Made by a program: the position numbers and the translations under genes | Source: Siniperca chuatsi | Lineage: Eukaryota; Chordata; Actinopteri; Centrarchiformes; Sinipercidae | Assembly: GCF_020085105.1 (NCBI RefSeq) | Contig: NC_058056.1 | Coordinates: 15,270,929-15,334,928 of the forward strand | Direction: 5' to 3' | Length of the DNA: 64,000 bases | Shown here: piece after piece, positions 1-17,370 of the stretch | Position numbering within the stretch: the first letter of the stretch is position 1 | How the letters are laid out: every line of letters begins with the position of its first letter | The notes under the pieces: generated by a model | The model's database searches: none | What the model was told of the DNA's origin: nothing | The model's input: the letters and a program-made list of their open reading frames with translations, nothing else

Positions 1-3000
1 GGTTGAATCTGACAAAAATTGTTGTTGCATGTGTGCATTACGTGCGTGTCTCATTTTCAGAGCAATACAACAAAATGAGCTTCACAATAAAAGATGTATA
101 TTTTGTCTGATGGAATTAGAAGACAAGGAGTCATTTGCCACTGTTAAAACCTTACAACACTGAACATTCAGAGTAACAAAAAGTGGCCTTTCCTCTTTAT
201 ACACTGTTATTCTGGGATCCTATCACTATGTAGAACTTTCATAGACTGCTCGTACTATAAAAAGTTACATGACTATGAACATCAAATTAGGGCTGCGTGA
301 TATGGATAAAATTCACAGTACCTGCAATTTTCAAGTGAGATATAAATATATTTTGGGATACAGTAAGGTTTCTGGAAAACTACTGAGACATTGTTAATGG
401 ATAAAGTAAGGCAGGTAGAAATATGTGTTTTTGTTTCATCATGTGACTTAAATATGACATAAAGCTACATCACACACTGATGTAAAAATTACACAAAAAT
501 CCACTACTGCCATAAAGAGGTGCTGCTCACTGATTTGAAACATTACCCACAAAGGCCTGATACACCCTGGGATTATTTAAGGGATAGATACCATGGTATA
601 AACAGAATGGCAAAAAAAATGTATGTTGTCTAACTGTATATCATCATATTGCCTACTACTATGTAAAATGTGTGGTGATAGAGTCTTGTCTTTTTGGACA
701 TTGTGGTCATTGTGTTAAAAACAATTACAAATTCCAATGTAAATGAAACTCATTCCTTTGACTTGCAGAGATACATATCAGCAACATCTGTCTAATGGTG
801 AATATGCACAAACATTCACAGAAACCTTAGCAACACAAATATACCCTATTTACATTAGAACTGTTCAGAAAAATACTTATACTAGTATATACTTATACTA
901 TGGAGTCAAGTCAAGATGTTTGCACTTGGTATCCATGGCAACGACTGAGGTCTTATGTCGTGACGTAATGTGATGAGAGTGAGCACCACAGACACGTTAC
1001 AGTACTAATTCATTAATTAAGTTGCAATCTTATGAACACGCCATTAGCAGTTTCTAAAGAATGAACTAACTGCTTCATAAAAGGACAAAGAAAACAGACT
1101 GTCGTATCATGTTTCGGGTCAGTTTTGGTTTCTTAAAGCTTCAGGTTCAGGTCAGGTGCAGATTTGGTTATTTTACAAATGTAATTTGTGAAGAAATTTT
1201 AATCTTTAGTAATGGATAAAACAAAGCAAAAATGCAGCTTCAGGTCTCAGGTCGGGTTTGGGTCTTAAAATTGGCAGTAGTCAAGTCAAGTCTCAAAGTC
1301 ATGGGTATGGGTTGGGTTTAAGTCCCAGTTTTAGGCCCGTGCAGAACTCTACGGTGACGAAACATTTCTATCATCCACTACAGCATTTGAGCAAAATGTT
1401 TTCAAACCTGATATTTTGGCTGCTCCACATATCAGATGAAACAACAGGAAATGTGAACCTGAGGTACGTGCAGCCGCCATGCTACTGGCTAAAATCCACA
1501 CAAGCATCTCAAAACTAGAGCTGAAGCCATGGGATTTCCCAACCTATTAACCATTACTATTTATAGCTATGTGGCCTACTGTGGACAAGAGACTCTTCAT
1601 CTGAGAACGCCATGTCTAACGACAGTAATAGCTGTCTTAGTTCTGAGTCTGTGGAGTGTAAGGTGGTGATTGAAGTTGAGGGAGATGACTTGGTTGTGTT
1701 GGAAAGTCAAAATGTATTTTTTGCTGAAGATATTGAAATTGGAAAGACAGATTATTCAGAATGCATATCCACAGAGTAGCTCCTATACACTTTTAGCCAT
1801 TTTTCATTTCCATGACAACATGCCTTATATGGACAAAGCATTTACTCACAATGTCAAATTATATATTTTTAATATATTAGACATTATACAAGACATTAGA
1901 TAGATTTTGGAGAAGATTCGACAGACATTTTGCAGAGTTGGACTTGGACTAATTAAGATTTTATAGAGTGAATTAATTAATTTCAAATGGAAATTGTACT
2001 GCCAACGATACGGCTTGCCTCAACTCTTCACTTAGGGCACATTCACACCCAACAGGCAGGTTTGAACAGTTTATTCAAGCTCTGGGGAGTTTTGTGTGTT
2101 TGTGGTGTAGTGTGGTGAGAACAAAAACATTTTAACTTGGATGAGTACCAAATACCTGAAGAGACCATCTGAAAATGCAATGAATACTGTCCTTTTACCC
2201 AAATCTGTTAATTCATTTGGATTTTTTCTTTAATTCAATTAATAGTATTGTATGCAAGAAGGATTTAGCACTTTTTACACTTCACACTCAAAATAATAAA
2301 AACATAGGTGAGCGTGAAAGTTTACACTTCATACTCCTTGCAAAATATGTGTATCCACGCATCACAGAGGGAAAATGGCCAAAATGCACCTGTAATATTA
2401 TCCAGTTAAGCACAGAAACATTCAGAGATGGAGCATGCCATATGATGGATGTCTACATCTTGTCTTTAACATAAATAGTATGGTTAAAATCACAGTTGTG
2501 AGTAAGAAGGTAAACTCTTACCTATATTATAGTCTCTAAATGATGATTTGTTAAAATGACCCAGATTGCACTGTGATTCAGTTAGAATTTTTCCTTAAAT
2601 CACTTGTGACTCTTCACTGCCAACAAGTCCCCAGACCGCATCAGACAGCTGGCTTCATCATCAGGGAGTCAGGGTAAGAGCAGGCCTGCAGTCAGCCGTG
2701 AAGAGGAAAGGAGTCAGAAAGTAAATAACTAAATAGAACGACAGCCTTTTAATTCCTTTCTCCTTCACAATCATTCCACATTAGCCTGTAGTCTGGGAGT
2801 GAATATTGTGGCACTGTAATCCAACTATTAACACAAAGAAGAAGGAATTAAGATGTTATAGTGCAAAGCAACATGAAGAAAGTGTTCACCTGTTTTATCA
2901 AGATGTAATCCTGTCTGTCTTTCTGTGTGTCTGAGCTGAGGCTTTGATTAAAGCTCCCATTAGCTCGACTGTTGTCTGTCAGGAATGGTAAATAATACAT

Positions 3001-3557
3001 CTGTGGTTACCTTGGGGATGTGTGAGTAAGCACACAGAATCTGGGAGAAATAATAGACTGTTATACGAGCAGCTAACTGAGGGAAACTGAGACTGTTTGT
3101 ACTGCATGTCAACCCCAGTAATATATAGACATACATATAGACCTAAAATAGGTTTTACACTTTCCATATCATTTATATTAATGGTTTGTCACATAATCAC
3201 ATTGTATCAGTCATCATATGAATCAAAGCAGCTGAATGAGAGATGCTGCCAAATAGACTAGGTTTCAGCTGAGAGCAACTACAACCGGGGGTTTCTACAC
3301 ATTACGTAAAGCCCACGCCTTTTCATGGCCTCAGCAGCTTGTCGTTCTGCCTTCCTCTGTGACTGAGAGGTGGGGATCGAGCAAGCACAAAGGTTAGAGT
3401 GAAAAGGTCTGAATTGCGTAAGAGAAGGAACAGGCTTACAAAAGACCTTTGAAGATGGTGACTGATGCCAAACAAGATTTGAACAGAAATTGCCATTGAT
3501 ATTTTCTCAGAAACACATGCTGTCTGATGAAGTGTCATATATTCATATAAATTTCTA
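1..3557. other. Intergenic, no gene recognised; transposon relics
   Basis: No open reading frame here resembles a known protein and none is longer than about 90 codons. The DNA is AT-rich. Around 292-360 there is a motif starting TAGGGCTGCGTGATATGG that resembles the end of fish hAT-like elements. Around 1115-1355 a stretch with repeated GGTCAGG/GGTCGGG words ends in GGCCCGTGCAGAACTCTA, resembling the terminus of another hAT-like non-autonomous element. The rest shows nothing I can support. It lies upstream of ywhaq, so distal regulatory DNA is possible but not visible. Confidence 0.6.
1115..1355. repeat. Probable hAT-like non-autonomous element fragment
   Basis: The segment contains many GTCAGG/GTCGGG words and ends in GTGCAGAACTCTA. 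The reverse complement, TAGAGTTCTGCACGGGCC, resembles a terminus common in fish genomes. I could not place the opposite end with certainty, nor a target duplication. Confidence 0.35.
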
Positions 3558-4289
3558 TATTCTGTATTTCCTCATGAAAACTCCCATGAAAAGACCAAAA
3601 CCAAAAATGAATTGATCATTTTAACAATTATTATCTGTACAGCCAAAGCCTGACATAGCTTGTTCCTCTGTGTCATAGAGCTCCATTGTCCAAAAAACTA
3701 TAAAACCACATCAGTGAGCCACAGCGTTGCACTGGGTGACAATGAACTGCTATGAACCTGGGTACTGTAGTTGACAAAGCAGTCTCATCTCAAGGTCCAT
3801 TTAGTAGCTGATCAGGTGCTTTCGACCATATCACATGATCTCCATCAGCATATAGAGTTTGCTCAGTTGTCATGAGTAGATGTTAGATCAGCGCTGGCTG
3901 ATCTGGAGCTTGTGATCATATCACATGATGGTACATGAGTTTGCTCAGCTGTCATGGAACTGAAATGTCCATCGTGCTGCCATAAATACTCACTGGGCAC
4001 TAAATCCATAGCTGAAAATAGCACCCAACAAATGCACTATTTACTTCTGTTTGAGTAACATTTGCTGAAAAGGACCTGCTGTTTTTGAAGATTACTGAGC
4101 GTTTTTTTATAAATGGAACTATATATTTATGAACCATTTTTAAAGATTTAGGTGTTCAGTAGGAACCAAGGGGCTTGGGGCTGAGAGCCACACACAGGGT
4201 ATGGAAGTTGGAAGGTAGTGACAAATGAACAGATTGTTGGTTTGGGTCTTTTCGTGAGATTTGCTGACAATACAAAAAATACAGAATAA
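3558..4289 (-). repeat. TIR element family R1, copy 1 (longest, about 730 bp)
   Basis: Both ends carry related inverted repeats. The low end has TATTCTGTATTT followed by CCCATGAAAAGACCAAAACC; the high end, read on the minus strand, has TTCTGTATTTTTTGTATTG then TCAGCAAATCTCACGAAAAG. The interior, on the minus strand, shares long blocks with copies 2 and 3: the CCCAAGCCCCTTGGTTCC block, the GCTATTTTCAGCT...TATTTATGGCAGCA block, and the CACCCAGTGCAAC..TGTGGCTC block. There is no coding capacity, so it looks like a non-autonomous DNA transposon. I do not recognise a named family. Confidence 0.6.
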
Positions 4290-6358
4290 TGCCAACCTTA
4301 TCCTTAAACAGAAAAAAATACTGTCATACCAGCATGTGTGAGTCAATCCTTGTCTGCTCACCTATTGCCAAAAAGTTTCAGGTAGAATTTCAGGTGTCGG
4401 GGGAGGGGCGGGGCATTCTAGAGTGGAAACTGATCCTTCTCAGGATGTACAGAGGCCATTTTATCCCCTACACACAGTGGGACAGCACAGCCCGTCACTG
4501 AGATACCTGGCAATACTCAGTAGAGTGTGTTCATCTGTGTTTTTGTCCTTGTAAAATATGCTACAGATGAAAGTGGTTTGAGTTGAACCAGACATGACAT
4601 GCTACTTAAAATAATAGGATTGCTAATGACACCGGGAGACAATACACAGACCTCTTTGAGGGCTGAGAAGAGCCCTAGTTGAAGTAGCTTTTTGATTGCC
4701 ACAGTCTGACTGGACATATACAGTCTGACATTTTAATGCCTGCCACACATTAGAGGATAATCAGGCAGATTTTAGGCCCAATTTAGATCTCCCGATAAAC
4801 AAGCTGGATTACCAACTGCACAAAGCAGGCAAAGATTTGATTTATTACCTGATCTTAAGGCCCTGTCCTGAAGAGGGTCCATGTGTCAAAATCTAGTTTT
4901 AAGAATTTATAATTTCAGTTTTGTGTTTGTGTTGAATATTTCTAAATTAATGTTTTTAATAAAATTACCATGCAGTAATTCCAGTAGTATTCCAGTATAG
5001 AGAAACTGTACACAATGCACAGAAAGTGGGAGGAACCAGGGGTTAGTGGGGGTCCAGTAGCTCAATTTTGCCCCCGGGCAACCTAGCAGGTAAATATGGC
5101 CATGCTGATGATTACAAAAGGTGTCCTGAATTCAAAATAGTCTGAAGTTATCATCTTATCTCATCTGTCCTCAGTACATAGATGCACAGCTAGTGAGATG
5201 AACACCCTGTAAATGAAGGTTGATGACAGGGGTTGACCTTTTTAGCTTACTGTGACAACAGTGTTGGTTGAAACACAACAAATTCAATGATAGTGATTAC
5301 AAATCAAAAAAAGACGAGACACCATAAACAAAAGTTAGACCGAAGGTATTGCAATAATGAATTAGTTAGTAGGCTACACTAACAAGAAAACTGGATTCAC
5401 ATAATGTAGACTGTCTGTCATATTACTTACATTGTCCCTCATGCTATAAAATAACATAACATAAACAGATAGCCCAACAGTAAAATTAACAGTTATGTTG
5501 TGTTAGCAACACATTAGCGTCAGACAGCTAGCATAATGGTTAGCTTGGTTATCTAATAGCTAATTACAAACAGCAATCACACTGCTATGATAACGAGTAA
5601 CTACAGATAATGCTCCAAAAATGGCATTTGTGGAGTGGATAAAAGATGTCTGTCAATATTTGCTTGGTCACAGATCCAACAAAATGGTGGCTGTAACAAT
5701 GTCAGTTGAACTGCAACTGCTATGGACCTGTGCCAGTGGTGGTTGCTACTAGCAACAAACCATTTAACTGAAAATAGCTGGTGGTGGCAGGATATTGTGA
5801 TTGTCCTCTGGTGTGAGGTATATGTGGACAATTAATTTGAATCCTCCCAGTGTACCCACAACTCAGTCATAGCCAACTCGATTTGACTACACATAGTATG
5901 GTGGATGCCTACATGCTCTTATGCATTATAACATTTATGTCAAAAAATAAAAGACCCTGGGTTTCATGTCAAACTCAACCTCAATAAGGATTCTGAAATA
6001 TAACTTTCTGCTGCACAGAACTGGACTGAAGCCAGTCAAGGAGGGCTGAGCCTCTCTAAAACTAGACAAGTGAAGAGAGTTTGGGATGAGGGCTTGACAC
6101 ACTGGATATGCTTGACATGGATAACCTATACATTCTGGGGTCTCCTGATCACTTGGGCCCCTGGGTCTGTGCCCGGTAGGCCCGTGTGGCAATCCATCCA
6201 TATTCAAGGAAAAGAATAGGTACATTTTTCTGCAACCAAAACAACAACAGGGCAAACTGTTATTGAACATGTGGTGTTTCATATCATGGTATAAATATAG
6301 AATAATTTTTGCAATATTTTTTAAAACACTGTACAAGCCCTGTCTCAAAGGATATGGC
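4290..6358. other. Intergenic, no gene recognised
   Basis: Two kilobases between R1 copies 1 and 2. It is AT-rich with no splice-flanked coding block and no protein-like reading frame that matches a family I know. The longest minus-strand frame (5935-6348) is low-complexity in composition and has no recognisable motif. I see no RNA gene. Confidence 0.5.
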
Positions 6359-7070
6359 TTATTCTATGGTTTTCTTACTGTCAACAAATCTCATGAAAAG
6401 ACCAAAATCAATGTGTTCAATACTTTTCAACTACTCCATGCCCATTGGTTCCCACTAAAGAGACAAATAAATCTGAATATACTTTCCTTTGAAAAAAAAG
6501 GAATAAATCATTTCCTAAAAAAGCTACACACTGTATTCAGCAAATGTTAGAGAAGGTATGTGGGATTGACTCAAACTAAACTACAGTGCCCATGTTCATG
6601 GTAATGAAGAAACGTGTCACCCAGTGCAACTGTGTGGCTCGTTGATGTGTTTGTATGTTTTTTAAAATAGTTTTGGACAACAATGGAGGTCTAAAGGACA
6701 GTACCCACGCCAGCCACAGCCTGTTCATCCTGCTGCCGCCTGGAAAGAGATACAGAAGTATCCGCTGTCGATACCACCAGACTACAGAGCAGCTCCTTTC
6801 CTCAGGCTGTGAGACTACTGTTTTTTATTTCTATGATTTTTTTTACTGATCTACTGTATATCATTTATTTTCAAGTAGCATACAGGGAACTACAAAAATG
6901 TCATTATGCAACCCTGTGTTGTTAAATGATCAATAAATCTATCTTGTATCTTGTCTATGGCACAGACAAATAAGCTACATCAGACTTTCGCAACACAGAC
7001 ACGGATCAATTCATTGTTGGTTTCTGTGTTTTTTATGGGATTTGTTGACAATAAGAAAAATATAAAATAT
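6359..7070 (+). repeat. TIR element family R1, copy 2, interrupted by a LINE fragment
   Basis: The left terminus has TTTTCTTACTGTCAACAAATC followed by TCATGAAAAGACCAAAA; the right terminus has GGGATTTGTTGACAATAAG, its inverted partner. Between them are the same internal blocks as in copies 1 and 3, including GGGATTGACTC, CTACAGTGCCCATGTTCATG and CACCCAGTGCAACTGTGTGG. A 259 bp LINE 3' end has inserted at 6694-6952. Without that insertion the copy would be about 450 bp. It has no coding capacity. Confidence 0.6.
6694..6952 (+). mobile_element. 5'-truncated LINE 3' end inserted in R1 copy 2
   Basis: The translated start of the fragment reads LLPPGKRYRSIRCRYHQT, like the extreme C-terminus of fish CR1/L2/Rex-type LINE ORF2 (usually ..LPSGRRYRSLRCRTTR..). 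It ends with the reiterated ATCTTGTATCTTG that such elements use as a 3' end. A 5 bp direct repeat, GTCTA, flanks it at 6689-6693 and 6953-6957. It interrupts the R1 internal sequence that is continuous in copy 3, which supports an insertion. The clade assignment within CR1/L2/Rex is uncertain. Confidence 0.65.
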
Positions 7071-7169
7071 CACCAGATAACCCTTGAATAAAAACTTAAG
7101 AAAGATAAATGTCTAACTAATGGAAATGAGTGCCACACCCGCCTACAGTGCCAACAGCGTGTGAAAACA

Positions 7170-7520
7170 GGGAGTGATTGGAGGAGCATCACCATGGCAA
7201 TGCGATGACGTCTTCATCCCTTGCTCTAATTGGAGGAAACCCCGTGGCCCCAGCCGCTGCAGTGTCCCGGTCTGTCAAACTATCCCTGAATGCCCGCCTC
7301 TTTCCCCCGCGCTAAACAACTACTGGTTTACACCGCTAAACCTTCCTGTCGATCAAGTAAAATTACGATTTATGATTGGAGAGGCGACATTCAGCGGAAC
7401 CGCCCTATTTTAGCATGCTCAGTTGTATTCTCGCTGCTACTGCCGTTCTTTGCCTTTCTGACCAACGTCTCAAATCGGATCAATTTGTGGAGCAAATTTG
7501 GACCTCAGTAGGTCAGAAAC
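7170..7520 (+). promoter_or_regulatory. ywhaq: ywhaq promoter and probable 5'-UTR exon 1
   Basis: This GC-richer block precedes the gene. It has three inverted CCAAT boxes (ATTGG at 7177-7181, 7229-7233 and 7375-7379) and a CRE-like TGACGTCT at 7206-7213. A plausible donor, TAG|GTCAGA, follows base 7511. A good acceptor, CTCCTTTTCGCAG, ends at 8106, 127 bp before the ATG. The likely structure is therefore a non-coding first exon ending near 7511 spliced to an exon starting at 8107. The transcription start itself is not visible from sequence alone. Confidence 0.5.
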
Positions 7521-8233
7521 GATGAGTATTTTATTCTTTTCATTTTCCTTTAAATATGTGATCGCTGGTTGATCGCTAAACTGATAAATTGGGGTTCGTT
7601 TAGTGTTTTGTATAAGTAACACTAACGTGACATTTTTTTATTGAAAGGAGTGGCCGATGTAGCTAACGCCAGCTAGCTTTTGCTAACTTGCTGGTTAGCT
7701 GCTCCAGACAGCTTTGTGGCGGGTTGCCGTGTGAAACTGGCTTGCCAGCAGATCTCTGCTTCCGATGCTCGCAGCCAACCTCAGATTAGAAACCTTTTTA
7801 TAAAAACGGAGTTTGTTCGTTGTTTTAACGTTACGCTGCAAGTTATCAGAAATTCTGTACGTTAATGATGATGAAAGCGGGCTGGTCATTTTGTAATTAA
7901 ATGTAAATGTGTCAAAAAACGGATTTTCTTCTGTTTAAATTATTTTAACTACTGCTGTTACCTAGATAGTGCCACTTTCCAGCTCATACCAGACGGATGC
8001 ATATTCTTTCATGTAGTGATGATGATCGGCGGGCGATTTTGCCCTCCAGTCGCATATAGTTTTATCGACACCTACTAACGTTAATCGTATCAACTCCTTT
8101 TCGCAGCTTGTAACGTTACGGTGGGGAATATCATCGTCGATCCTTTGCTACACCCATTCTTCAACCTAACAGTCCTTGGCTGTCATATACCCCCGGATTT
8201 CTGATTTCTCAGTCCCCCAAAAATATATAAACT

Positions 8234-14797
<6,564 letters not shown>

Positions 14798-15790
14798 ATA
14801 AAACACAAGCCCTTAATGTTGGGGTCATCTCCAAAAACAACAAAATGGAAAAAAAAAAAAAACTTTTTACACATCCTTCATTCCTTATTCCTCCACTCAA
14901 ACATTCTACCAATGAAACCCATTGCTGAAAAGATTTGTGTAATAAAATTTAAAAAAATCATGCTTTTCACAATGTAGATTTGGACAACAAATTGGTGAAA
15001 AGAGAAACCCTCTATTCCTTTTGATTTGTGTTTGTCCTGGCCTTCCCATTTGTGCAGTTTCAGCTGTAGAAAAGTGATTGATAGCTTGACATGATATCAG
15101 ACTTCTAGCTCAATTTAGAGGCAGAAAATCTTAAGTCCCATTGTTGAACAACTGGAAGCCTAAATCCCATCAATTGAGAAAGTTTGGATTTTTTTCCTAA
15201 TAAGAAATGTTAGATATAAAAACTAGTTTTCCCCATATCTTTTTCTTTTTAGTGTCTCTCTATACAGTTAATGTGGTACGGTTACAGCAGCTGAAGTTCA
15301 ACTTCAAACAGATTCAATTTTCATACTGCAGGGAAAGCTAGTGCACTTTACATGCTGGCAACAAATATTATAATACAGCCAAGTAGTGCCAATTGGTTAA
15401 ATCCTCACTTTCTGCCCTGGTTATGATGCCACTCTTTCACTAAAGCATGCCTGTTTGGGGGGGGGGCTTGTCTGACCAAATGCAGGGACCTTTTTAATGG
15501 GAAGAAGACAATTCTGTCATGCATGTCTCTTGAGATATTACACTGGAATGGGAACAAATGCTGTAACACACAGAAGTCCAAGTGTCAAGTTAGTAAATTT
15601 CAATGCAGGTTTGTACACATCCTACAAGAGGGTGATTTGTTAGTCTGTCCAGTGATTGTCATTAGAGATTTGGACCACTATTGTTTTGCTATTCATTCAA
15701 TTGTAGTCCCCAAAAGACTTGTGGAACTGTTTGAATCCCTATGTATCAGCTATGTTAACATGAATAAAACATTTTATAAACCAAGTTCAA
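14798..15790 (+). other. ywhaq: ywhaq 3' UTR with two usable poly(A) signals
   Basis: AATAAA occurs at 14941-14946 and 15763-15768, which would give 3' UTRs of about 160 and 980 bases. A third AATAAA (14797-14802) overlaps the stop codon and is probably not used. No other coding signal is seen; the 116-codon frame at 15523-15873 runs through the second poly(A) signal and has no family resemblance. Confidence 0.55.
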
Positions 15791-16076
15791 GTTGGTCTTT
15801 CTGTTTGTTTTATTTGCTTAATATGTACTTGGATGTTTGTAAAATTCCTGTATCTATTCTTGCAAAACATTAAATGTACTTGATAGTTAATGGCTCTGAC
15901 GACCTTAGGTGGGAATGAGATTTAATTTATTTTGGAATTTAACTATAATCTCTTTTGTATTAAAAATAATATTAATAGGGTTTTTCTGTTCTATTTCTGT
16001 GGGGAAATTTAACATTTTACTAAATTTACTACTGGCTTTCCCTAAACTGAACTGGAATTGCAAGTTCACAGTTAAT

Positions 16077-16310
16077 CTTTATTTATAGAGCACTTTTCAA
16101 AATCCATGTTACAAAATGCTTCACAAAGGCAGCAAAATAAAACGCATTAGGCATAAAACTATCTGGTTTTAAAAGAAAACATTAAAAAAACGTGTTTAAG
16201 CAAGTAAAGGACAGTTCAAAGAAAATGAAAACTCAAGTAAAATCAGGAAAGGCTCTCGATAAAAGTGTTTTAAGAAGGGATTTAAAAGAGATCATTGATT
16301 CAACCAACCT
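16077..16310. repeat. Mid-repetitive element relic
   Basis: The segment starts CTTTATTTATAGAGCACTTTT and continues CATGTTACAAAATGCTTCAC, the hallmark of a very common fish interspersed repeat whose consensus reads TTTATATAGCGCTTTTC. It ends with GTTTTAAGAAGGGATTTAAA. It has no coding capacity. Family assignment was made from memory only. Confidence 0.5.
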
Positions 16311-16481
16311 GATTTGACCAGTTCAGAGCAGTTATGCATCCACTTACGTTATTTAAGGTAAAGAAGATAAAGGAAAATGGTTATAATAAGGAAAAGTGTT
16401 GACTGAGTCATTTTTTTGTTATAGCTGAATACACAAATGTCAGGGAGTACATTTACTCAAGAACTAAGTGGAGTAAAAATT

Positions 16482-17188
16482 GGCAGTGGTGGAAAGTGCT
16501 TATGTACTTCTACAATTTTGAGGTTCTTTACTTGAGTATTTCTGTTTTATGCTTCTTTATACTTTACTACATTTCAGAGGAAAATGTTGTACATTTAACT
16601 TTTTTTAAAAGCTGTAGTTACTTTACAGATTAAGATTTTACATAAAAAAACATGATCACATTGTAAAATGCCCAACAGTATACAAGGCATTGTTAAACCA
16701 CCAACATTGAAATACATTTTACACGTTAATGCTTTGGAAATAGCAATCTAGTAATAATAATCTGACAAGGGCCACTCTCCTAGCCTGGCATCGCAAGACT
16801 AATTCGCAAATGTGCATTATATAATTATTTATAATAGTATATATTTTTATTATTATTACTATATGCCAGAGCAAATAAAACCTGCGCAGCCCTGTCCCGC
16901 ATAACGAGTATTTTATGATACTTTGCTGATAATACTTAATTACTTTTACTTAACGTTAAGTAATATTTTGCAGACCATGCAGGACTTTTACTTGTAATGG
17001 AGTATGTCCACCTCTGATAATAATCCAGTTAAATAAATTATATGTTAACACTCTTAAATGGGCCTTTCCGCATAATGGAGACTTATACTTCTGACGGCAG
17101 GACTTTAACCTGTAGCAGAGTGTCTTTACATTGTGCTATTGCGACTTTTACTAAAGTAAAGGGTCTGAGTACTTCTTCCATCACTGCC
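16482..17188. mobile_element. Non-autonomous TIR element just upstream of adam17
   Basis: The ends are GGCAGTGGTGGAAAGTGCTT and, inverted, GGCAGTGATGGAAGAAGTACT. The interior has the typical TACTTTAC/TACTTTTACTTAA words and the block GGACTTTTACTTGTAATGGA. This is a very common non-autonomous DNA element in spiny-rayed fish. It fills most of the gap between ywhaq and adam17 and stops about 180 bp before the adam17 ATG. Confidence 0.6.
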
Positions 17189-17370
17189 ATAAATCAACTA
17201 ATTTACCTGTGTATGTAACATCGGTGTGCAGCGCCAATCCCTTATCACGTCTTCCCAAGAATGCTAAAAGCGGATGTTTTCTACTCGGCTCACTTCCGGG
17301 TAGCTCAGCTAGCTGTTCAGACAAATCGACTAATTTGTGACAATGACAGCACTAGCATAGCCGACTGAAA
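17189..17370 (+). promoter_or_regulatory. adam17: adam17 promoter and 5' UTR
   Basis: Only about 180 bp lie between the upstream transposon and the start codon. The stretch holds an ETS-type motif, ACTTCCGG, at 17292-17299, about 75 bp before the ATG. No TATA box is evident, which fits a broadly expressed gene. Confidence 0.5.

Noticed and set aside
5935-6348. 137-codon minus-strand frame in the left intergenic region
   Set aside because: No motif, no splice signals of note, and it overlaps no conserved-looking sequence; expected by chance.
7206-7213. TGACGTCT as a full CRE
   Set aside because: Only a near match to TGACGTCA; mentioned in the promoter entry but not called as a separate site.
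15523-15873. 116-codon plus frame after ywhaq
   Set aside because: It lies within the ywhaq 3' UTR and crosses a good poly(A) signal; no family resemblance.
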